64,000 nucleotides of DNA from Siphonodentalium dalli (lineage: Eukaryota; Mollusca; Scaphopoda; Gadilida; Siphonodentaliidae): the NCBI GenBank assembly GCA_032622095.1, contig CP136061.1, positions 15,378,440 to 15,442,439 on the forward strand, written 5' to 3'. Of this stretch, positions 56,640 to 64,000 are shown piece after piece. Made by a program: the position numbers and the translations under genes. Every line of letters begins with the position of its first letter. The first letter of the stretch is position 1. Below the pieces are notes generated by a model. The model was not told where the DNA came from. It was given only the letters and a program-made list of their open reading frames with translations, and searched no databases.

Positions 56640-57640
56640 CAGCGATAGCCACCCAATGTACACCTGTGCAACCCACCCATGACCATACAGTCACTCCATA
56701 TATATATATATATATATATAAACACCACACAAATGACCATGTGGCCACTCACTTTATACACATGCACCTCCTCAGACCATGACCATACAGCCACACTTGT
56801 ATATACCCATATATACATGTACATCACACATGATGATACAGCCATGATTCACCATGCAGGTACACCAGGTATACTCCTATATACCCATCACAGCATCACC
56901 ATACAGTCACTATCCCCTGCATAGCTATTAACCACATTCATGGTCTTACAATCACACACTATATACCTATTCACATCACCATTGGCCATATGGTCACGCC
57001 ATTGGCCATATAGTCACTCAAGGTACACATATACATAATACACCCCACTAATGGCCATACAGCCCTTCCAGATATACCAACAACCCGCACACACGACCAT
57101 TTGCCCACTCCAGACTTCCATATACACCTCACCTGTGATAATTCAGCCACATGCAATATACTCAAGCTATACTACAGATATGCATATACACTTAACCATA
57201 ACTACATTCATTCCATGTACGCATATACAACATACTGCTCCATATTGATCGACAGCACCCCCCCCCCCCCACCCATGACCGTACAACCAACAACAATACA
57301 TATATCTATAAACCCACCCATGACAATACAGACAATACAAAAGTTACACCTGTAAAACCCACCATGACCATAGAGTCACTCCATTTATAAACAGGCAACA
57401 CGTATTTGACCATGTAGCTACTCTCGTAACACCCACACTGTATAAATGACCATATACCGTCACATCGGGTATATATCTGTAAACGCACACATGACAATAG
57501 TCACTCCCTGTATACCTATTCACCTCAGACATGACCATACAGCGACTCATTGTATATACATACATATCACCATGGACACCCCACCGATGACCCGGAGCCC
57601 ACTAGCCACATCGCTGATGACTAATCAACTATATACATGT
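56640..57640 (+). repeat. Degenerate minisatellite of about 45-55 bp
   Basis: About 20 diverged units around CATGACCATACAGTCACTCC and TATATACCCATA. A (TA)n run lies at about 56699-56720 and a C-run at 57257-57270. Overlapping open frames of 60-84 codons here are artefacts of the repeat. Confidence 0.82.
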
Positions 57641-59364
57641 ATTGAATGATAAATACAGTATAGGCACTATTTACGCATGCTGTTTCGAATAAAAGATAAC
57701 ACAGGTTATACATTATTTTGTGCACTGACCATCTGTTAACTTTTGGGGGTGATACTTAAAGGCATATGTTAGGTCATTGTGGTGGGGGGAATAGTTGGAA
57801 ATCATGTATATACGATGGGACTGATGGGAATTTGCTTACAACGGGGGATAGCCCATGTCATGTAAGAATTGTCCAATAACTAGAAATGTTATGATACCTT
57901 TCAGTTTGAAACATCTATCCTGAAGGGGGTGGGTGTGCGAAATTAAATTGTCATACTGCTCTGAGTCACGTCTAGCCACGTTCCTGTGTATAGACTATAG
58001 AATGATACTTAGAATTCAAGCTATAGTACATCTAGGTGTCTTCCTGATAATAATTGGAAATTCAATATACCCATACGGGCCATACAATTGGATACTATAA
58101 TACTTCTATTGCGTATTCTACACAAGACAACAGTGAGAAAGAATCAGTGAACCCATTTATGCAAGCTTCTTGTGTGGTTTCGACTTCTTAATAATGAGAC
58201 AGTTTTTACCAGGTTTCGTGTTGTTTGGCGCCAGAATATTCGAAAAATCACATTTTATAAAGAGCGTTTTTACTTCATTACCAACCAACGATGAAAATTG
58301 AAGACAAATTTCGAAAATAAGCTATTTATGATGATTCTGATCACATTATTTTTGATGTTTCTTGTGGTGCTGTATTGGTGATGCATATGTATAACGACCA
58401 TTATATTTCATGTTTTATTGCCTACTAAATTATTATGGAATATTAACTTATTTTATGTCGAATTGGATGGGGCATCTTTAAATCAAGAAAGAAAAAAAAT
58501 ACACAAATACAATTGGATAGAAATATATTGCTCACATACACTGGCCGAATCCATAGCGCAACGGCAAACTTCGGAGGAAACGTCCCTCAACTGGCGAGTC
58601 CTAATTCGAATTAAATAATAATTGAAACGTGTTGCTTTTCGCCGTGGACAACAATAACTGTCCGTGCTGAACAGTGGGCGTATACTCAGGTATCAAGACA
58701 GAGATGTGGACCAGACCAAATGGATAGTTGGCTCCAATGACAATTCAATGTGTGGGTTTTAAGTCAGATAATATTCTCAGCGTCAGGAATTCGGTCAAGA
58801 ATATACTCGGCGCAAGAGCCTCGTCTATTCTTTGACCGAATCCCCTATTCTTCGAACATTATCCATTACATAGTTTGCACCAAACTGACTTATAGTGCCT
58901 CGTCTGATAATGGGCGGCCGTGTCTGACTCTGACGCCGTCTTCTCTTGTGTCTACACAGCCACCTTTTCAAGTTTTGTGTTAACATTGCTAAGAGGTTGA
59001 AGGTCACAATAAGGAAGGAAATGAGTGGGTGAAGTTAAGTCATGAGGTGAGTATGCAGGGGTACCCCATCAGCTCCCAGACTATTATAAATTTGTGCTTT
59101 CATCGCTGTTGCATGTCAACGTCATCAATGGCAACATAATATTGGTTTTGCACCAGTAGATACAGTAACCAAATACATGTACCTACCTAAATGACACATT
59201 AGCTGTTAAGATCCAATCACAATGACATCACTTATTTTTTTTTTTAAATTGGGTGGTTTCCGGAAGTCGTTGTGACAACCAACAAAGTGGTTATTTAAGT
59301 TGGGTCCATATCAGAATTTGTTTCATATATGTCCCTGAAGGTGTATACAAAGTTTCATGCTTCT
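57641..59364. other. No gene recognised
   Basis: Only short frames, no TIR pair and no tandem array. GGAATTCGGTCAAGAATATA / TTCTTTGACCGAATCCCC at 58785-58845 is a small inverted repeat. Confidence 0.45.
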
Positions 59365-59901
59365 ACTAAAAAGTGCATGATTCCCCCATAATTTTGGTCT
59401 TAGCCGCTATACTACTATGGAATAAAACAATAAAACCAATCAATCTGGGACATAGGCATAAGAACAGCATAATGCTATCTATCGCTATATGGTATCACCC
59501 AAATGGGCTGTTCTAAAAATAGACAATTAAACGGTCCCAATAAAATATTCAAAATAAAATCAATATTAATTAATAGAAGCCTTTCCGGACAGGGTTCTTC
59601 AGTTCATATTTATTATTTTATACCCACGCAACTATTTCAAATGTGTTGTTTAAAGATATAATCCGTCTATAAAAAGCCAACTCAAATATATACCTGAAAG
59701 TCAAAAATACCACCATTTTGAAAGGCAGATTATAAAATAAACATTGGGGTTAATTTTAGTACACATTTTGTAGACCAATAAATAGACAGAACACAACGCG
59801 CATCCTAATCGAGACTCTTTTATCGACTGAGTTGCAGATGGAGCAAGGATATATTGCGCCGTCCGCAACGAGTTCGATAAATGATTCAAGATTATGATTA
59901 A

Positions 59902-60484
59902 AGGGGTACTGTACGCCATTTGCATTAAATTTCCGGTGACAACAACGATCTAATATCGATAATATATAGAAACATAAGTAATTTGAGTCGAAGATGTATT
60001 CTGTAAACGCTCAGGTTAATATGCTATCTTAAAATTTAATAATTTAAAAGTTAATAATTTGATATAAATTGAATTTATGACTGGAGCCATAAAATGGCGT
60101 CAATTAAATTACGAATTTCCGTAATCAAAATAAAGTAATTGAGGGATACTGGATGTTAAACCGATCGCACACACGATTGCTTAAAATATTATAATGATAC
60201 GGGGAGAACACTCAAGTCACTCACTGACTAGCGACGATACAATAACTTAAATGATTATATTGGACTAGTATGCCTATAATATAACTTTTATTTGATTCAT
60301 TTGGTTGAAAACTGTACAAAAATTACTCGACAACGACAATTTGTATTTTTGCATTCCGGTAAATTAGTCATCCGTAACACTACTTCGTACTCAACAGACT
60401 TTCAAATAATGAAAAAATTGTTACCTTATTCTCTGACTCGGAGACTATAGAAACCAACAACAACATTTGGCGTACAGTACCCCT
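59902..60484. mobile_element. TTAA element with AGGGGTACTGTACGCC ends
   Basis: The 583-bp element has perfect 16-bp inverted ends AGGGGTACTGTACGCC and GGCGTACAGTACCCCT and TTAA at 59898-59901 and 60485-60488. It has the same end motif as 26133-27348. Flanks beyond TTAA also show AGAACACAAC at 59789 and its complement GTTGTGTTCT at 60489, so the surroundings are themselves inverted. It is non-coding. Confidence 0.87.
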
Positions 60485-60920
60485 TTAAGTTGTGTTCTGT
60501 ATTTGTTCTACACCGTTCAATCAGATAAGTTCAATCCATGAATGTCACCTTCATTGTTCTATAGCTACCTTTATTGTGACAAATAACCAGTAATTATGGG
60601 GGGATCACCGGAAGCGGATGATCAACGTTATGTACGTCATCTTTCTTGGCGACAACATCAACAAGAATAGTTCCGGCTTGTATTCCACTAGAGGTATACA
60701 CTAATATGTATTCAATGGCTGGGATTCCGTTGAATACATGTGACTCACGTCAATGGGCTTAATTTTCGTACACATTTTGTAGACCAATAAAACAGTTTGT
60801 TCCGTGGCCGAATTATAAGTATTCTTCCTTGTTACTCATGATGTTAAATTATTTAATGTTGATAATGACGACTGAATGTCTGCACTGAATATGAAATTAT
60901 TTGGAATGTACCATTAGCTT

Positions 60921-62022
60921 TAGGGCTGGACGATATTAACGAAAATAAAAACCGCGATTATTTTAAATTAAAACCGCGGTTAACGATATAATCGCGGTTT
61001 TTTAAAACATCAGACACTAGTAACTTAAAACAGTTTCTCACTGTTCGCTAGAATCACATCATTAATTTTGACAAGTTGACGTCAATAATAACATACACAA
61101 CCACTCAACCAGTGACAACCTCATGCTCGATCGATATTCGGAATGAAAAGTAAATTCACCGGTTAAATTCCGCTATTCGGACAATTTCGTTCCAGTGACT
61201 TGACAAATTCTGGTATATACCAATAATTAATAAAACCATTATCTAGTCTATGCCAAAACTAAAAGTGTTCTATACCATAGTATCCCTTTCTAACTCGGTA
61301 TATTCAACCATGTTGAGTAAATACATGTTGTTCCCGATGACACTTGCGTCACTTGACAAATGGAAATGTGGTTTACCGTCTAGACAAATTTTAGCGAAGT
61401 CCACACACACGTAGTACATAACTTTTGGAATTCTGCCAAGCAAGGACACCATGTATTTTTGGGCGGGTTTGAAGCCGTAATTCTATCATTTTGGTTTTAA
61501 CCAATCGCCGTGAGTGGTTTTTTCTAGACGAGCAGGGGGCGGTATCTTCGCTCATTTACTATTTTGATTGACGGTGCATGTGCATCATTGTACTGAAGGA
61601 AGAGGCGTGGCAAAACTGACATTCATTTTGATCTATCACCTGATCAGTCGTCAATTCATTTGGTGAATTCTCTTGTAATAAAAAGTACGCAGGGAAGTCG
61701 GAGGGTTTGTGTAATATTGTGAGCGAAAGGGGGACGTATTCTGGGTTTTCATATTCCCCCTAATTTCGGTAGTCGTCCTAAACATTGTTTACTATGATTA
61801 TTGAATATTGAAAAAGTCAGGACACAGGGATTTAGTTGAAATTTAAAACTTAAATAACTCGATTTAGGCTTGAGTTAAACTATTTGTTTGTATAGGCTTA
61901 TGATGGTCTGGCACCCTCTAATTGCCGACGATATTACGATTATTTTAGTTTAGACGATATTACTGACGATATTGAAATATTAACCGGGTATTGACGATTA
62001 ATCGGGAAACCGCCCAGCACTA
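60921..62022. mobile_element. hAT-like element with TAGGGCTGGACGAT ends (copy 2)
   Basis: The 1102-bp element runs from TAGGGCTGGACGATATT to CCGCCCAGCACTA and is flanked by perfect 8-bp duplications ATTAGCTT (60913-60920 and 62023-62030). Its ends match the element at 35679. The left side carries AACCGCGGTT palindromes. The interior differs from the other copy and holds a 60-codon minus-strand open frame (61270-61452; contains KVMYYVCVDFAKICLDG) whose origin I do not recognise; it is not a transposase that I know. Confidence 0.87.
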
Positions 62023-62174
62023 ATTAGCTTCTGTTAATATCAAAACAGACAGAGGCCAGCAACTCCCAATTACTAGTATGGTAGGGCAAGGCTTAATTTC
62101 AATAAGATACCAATATAAGAGTATAACACCAGCTACACTTCTTGCCATCCCATGGAGCTCCAAATTTTACAGCT

Positions 62175-62404
62175 ACAGTAATGCCCTAATTAATCGACTC
62201 CCTAACCACAGCAGAATTATGGGTAACTTTTCAGGATTTAGTCGGAAATATGGCTTGTTGCCATTCATCGTAAAGCTCTCACTTAGAGCTTTCCGATGAA
62301 TGGCAACAAGCCATATTTCTGACTAAATCCTGAAAAATTACCCATAATTCTGCTGTGGTTAAGGAGTCGATTATTTACTAGTACATGTAGAGCATGCATT
62401 ACTG
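62175..62404. mobile_element. FB-T foldback MITE (copy 9)
   Basis: The foldback has ends CAGTAATGCCCTAATTAAT and GCATTACTG, with TA flanks. About 18 bp (CTAGTACATGTAGAGCAT) interrupt the right arm just before its terminus. Confidence 0.85.
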
Positions 62405-63261
62405 TATCTGTCTATCATAAAACTATTTGTGTGCTGTGATGTCATACTGCAAGGATTGCATGCAGAAGTTATTTATAGCAGCGGTAATGTGACACACAGT
62501 TATTTTCATTAGACTCTGTAATACAGAGCTGTTCGAGTCTAATTTGAATCTGGTACATGTATAGCCAATCAATCACAAATGGCAATCACTGGAATTCTTG
62601 CTGTCAACAATATAAACAGAGTCTGCGCTGGACCGAAATTGAATTTTGTAGAATGAAAATTAGTTTGCCAAATTATTTTAGAAATTGCCAATTGCTATCA
62701 CATTATATTTCAACAATCACTGTTTTTTGGTAATGATAGAAAAGTAGTTACATGTAGTTATTAAAGGTACTAAAATCAGATTCAATGGTCCCCATATCAT
62801 CAGATTCCAACAACAATAAAAAAATTGGAATGCCGCTTCAGTTTTCAGAATAGATTAATTGCCCAAAAATAATGCTAACCACTCAACTCTAGTATAAAAT
62901 GTCAAAAAACCTGTTATTTATCAACATTTTGTTCAGGGAAATTTGGCCAGTTTGTAAAATATCTGACACACAACAACATCTTGATTGAGATAAAAAACCA
63001 GGTTTGTATAATTTCCCCCCCTGGGTTATGGCCCTTAGTTCTGAGTTCTTAGTTTGTCCGCTTTTAGTGATTTTCGGTCGGACCGATTCACTCTTACAGG
63101 AAAAATACTTGATGCGCAACCTCATTATGATCTAAAGAGCATTAAATTCTATCATTTGTACATACATGTATAACTGAATGGATTTTGTTGTTTATCGCCA
63201 AATAAACTATCAATTAGTAAATCAATAACCATAGTTTTATCATGATATATTAAAGACATAG
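62405..63261. other. No gene recognised
   Basis: No exon or repeat structure is seen. The 78-codon minus-strand frame at 62889-63125 lacks a motif. Confidence 0.45.
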
Positions 63262-63425
63262 AGAACACCTATAGTGTTTGTTTGAATACCAAAATATCTC
63301 ACGAGTGTCTGGAAAGAAATATTAAATTTTCACAAGCAGCTGCAAGCCGACAGTGAATATTTTATATTTCTTTCCAGACACGAATGGGATGTTTCAGGTA
63401 TTCGAACAAAAACTGTAGGTGTTCT
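63262..63425. mobile_element. 164-bp foldback with AGAACACC ends
   Basis: The arms are AGAACACCTATAGTG and the complement of CTGTAGGTGTTCT. GAATACC/GGTATTCG and TGTCTGGAAAGAAATAT/ATATTTCTTTCCAGACA continue the pairing inward, so nearly the whole element folds. The target duplication is unclear. No other copy is seen in the window. Confidence 0.72.
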
Positions 63426-63486
63426 TTATTGTATGAACCTTATTAATGCTTAAAGTTACTAAATTATGCACAATTCTCACTTTTAA

Positions 63487-63926
63487 CCCTTTGAGTGCCA
63501 GGTCCGATTTTTTGTATCAACCCATATACCCTGTGCCAATGCATTCTCTTATATATGCGAGTCGACCATAGGTCGCCTAAATATATAAGAGAATGCATTG
63601 GCCTAACAATTTTTCATCATTTGTTATTATTTTTTACAATTTTAATAATTGTTTTTTATATTCTTTAACAGGCTTATTTTGTAGGTTTAGGGCCAGGGAA
63701 TCTTACGTTTTTCATCGGCATCAAAATTATTACTATGAATACTTGGTGATAGTTTTGAGTTATAACATGCCCTATAGCATGCTTAAGCATACTCAAAAAA
63801 AATTCAACCAAAAAAAAACAAATCTAAAAATATTTTTTTTTTTTTTTTTTATTTATTTTTTTTTTTAGGGCCGATTTTACACACCATAAATTAGGGCGAT
63901 GAGATCGCCCTGTGGCACTCAAAGGG
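63487..63926. mobile_element. TTAA-B element (copy 6)
   Basis: TTAA at 63483-63486 and 63927-63930 flanks CCCTTTGAGTGCCAGG and TGTGGCACTCAAAGGG. The palindrome near the left end has lost part of one arm (GGTCGCCTAAATATATAAG). A T-run and GGGCGATGAGATCGCCC lie near the right end. Confidence 0.85.
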
Positions 63927-64000
63927 TTAATAGCACAACAAATTAAAACAATACACATAAAGCAACACCTGTTTGACGAAATTACTGACAGCGATCATCT

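Larger units (their letters stand above)
55128..59670. repeat. 4.5-kb structure with long inverted arms
   Basis: The left arm (about 55128-55440) is the reverse complement of the right arm (about 59365-59670). Matching landmarks are GGATTATCTCTTTGTAAAC / GGATTATATCTTTAAAC, CTGTCCGGAAATGCTTCTAT / CTGTCCGGAAAGGCTTCTAT, and AAAGTGCATGATT near the inner end. The arms are about 70-80% alike by eye. The 22-bp direct repeat AAAAAGCCAACTCAAATATA (plus TA) flanks the whole at 55106-55127 and 59671-59692. No transposase is recognised between the arms. It could be an old long-TIR element or two opposed repeat copies. Confidence 0.6.

Noticed and set aside
24927-63868. Recurring ORF beginning MPGPIFVSTHIPCANAFSYI
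   Set aside because: It appears wherever a TTAA-B element lies (24927, 37854 minus, 63593 region) because it reads through the palindrome. It is not a conserved gene.

Overview
The window is a eukaryotic, AT-rich, intron-type sequence packed with repeats. It has no operons, ribosome binding sites or other prokaryotic features. The one host gene I can recognise lies on the minus strand. Six exons spread over about 44 kb (11324..55097) encode an internal part of an ST7 (suppressor of tumorigenicity 7) family protein. Their splice phases agree at every junction, giving 675 nt, or 225 codons, of continuous reading frame. The start of the gene lies beyond the right edge and its 3' half beyond the left edge. 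The organism is therefore an animal. The dispersed repeats, Helitrons and foldback elements suggest a marine invertebrate, perhaps a lophotrochozoan such as a mollusc, but this is an impression and not a demonstrated placement.

Layout: 1-9036 holds a 66-bp satellite in two opposite-facing arrays. Between them lie a diverged tandem duplication of about 1 kb and 24-bp and 52-bp minisatellites. ST7 exon E is at 11.3 kb. The following 22.4-kb intron (11422..33863) contains: a 30-bp minisatellite with higher-order structure, interrupted by a 2-kb insert carrying a decayed THAP-domain sequence; a 34-bp minisatellite; a 53-bp array with three hAT-like insertions; an element nested at TTAA inside another; two back-to-back Helitrons; and a 40-bp satellite grown inside a TTAA-flanked element. 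Exon D is at 33.9 kb and a 55-nt microexon at 34.7 kb. The next intron carries a 29-bp minisatellite split by a PIF/Harbinger-like element, which itself contains a LINE relic and a hAT-like element. Exon C is at 37.9 kb, exon B at 45.4 kb and exon A at 55.0 kb. The large element at 49.6-52.3 kb is built from about 16 units of roughly 160 bp. Beyond exon A are a 4.5-kb inverted-repeat structure and several small TIR elements.

Family names used below are my own labels. TTAA-A, TTAA-B and TTAA-C are small inverted-repeat elements flanked by TTAA, with different ends but a shared central palindrome of about 66 bp. FB-T is a roughly 200-bp near-perfect foldback flanked by TA. hAT-H is a foldback with 8-bp target duplications. 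Five of the six ST7 exons have one of these hairpin elements within 100 nt, which is the most unusual overall pattern here. Almost all longer open reading frames in the window are translations of tandem repeats or MITEs and are not genes.
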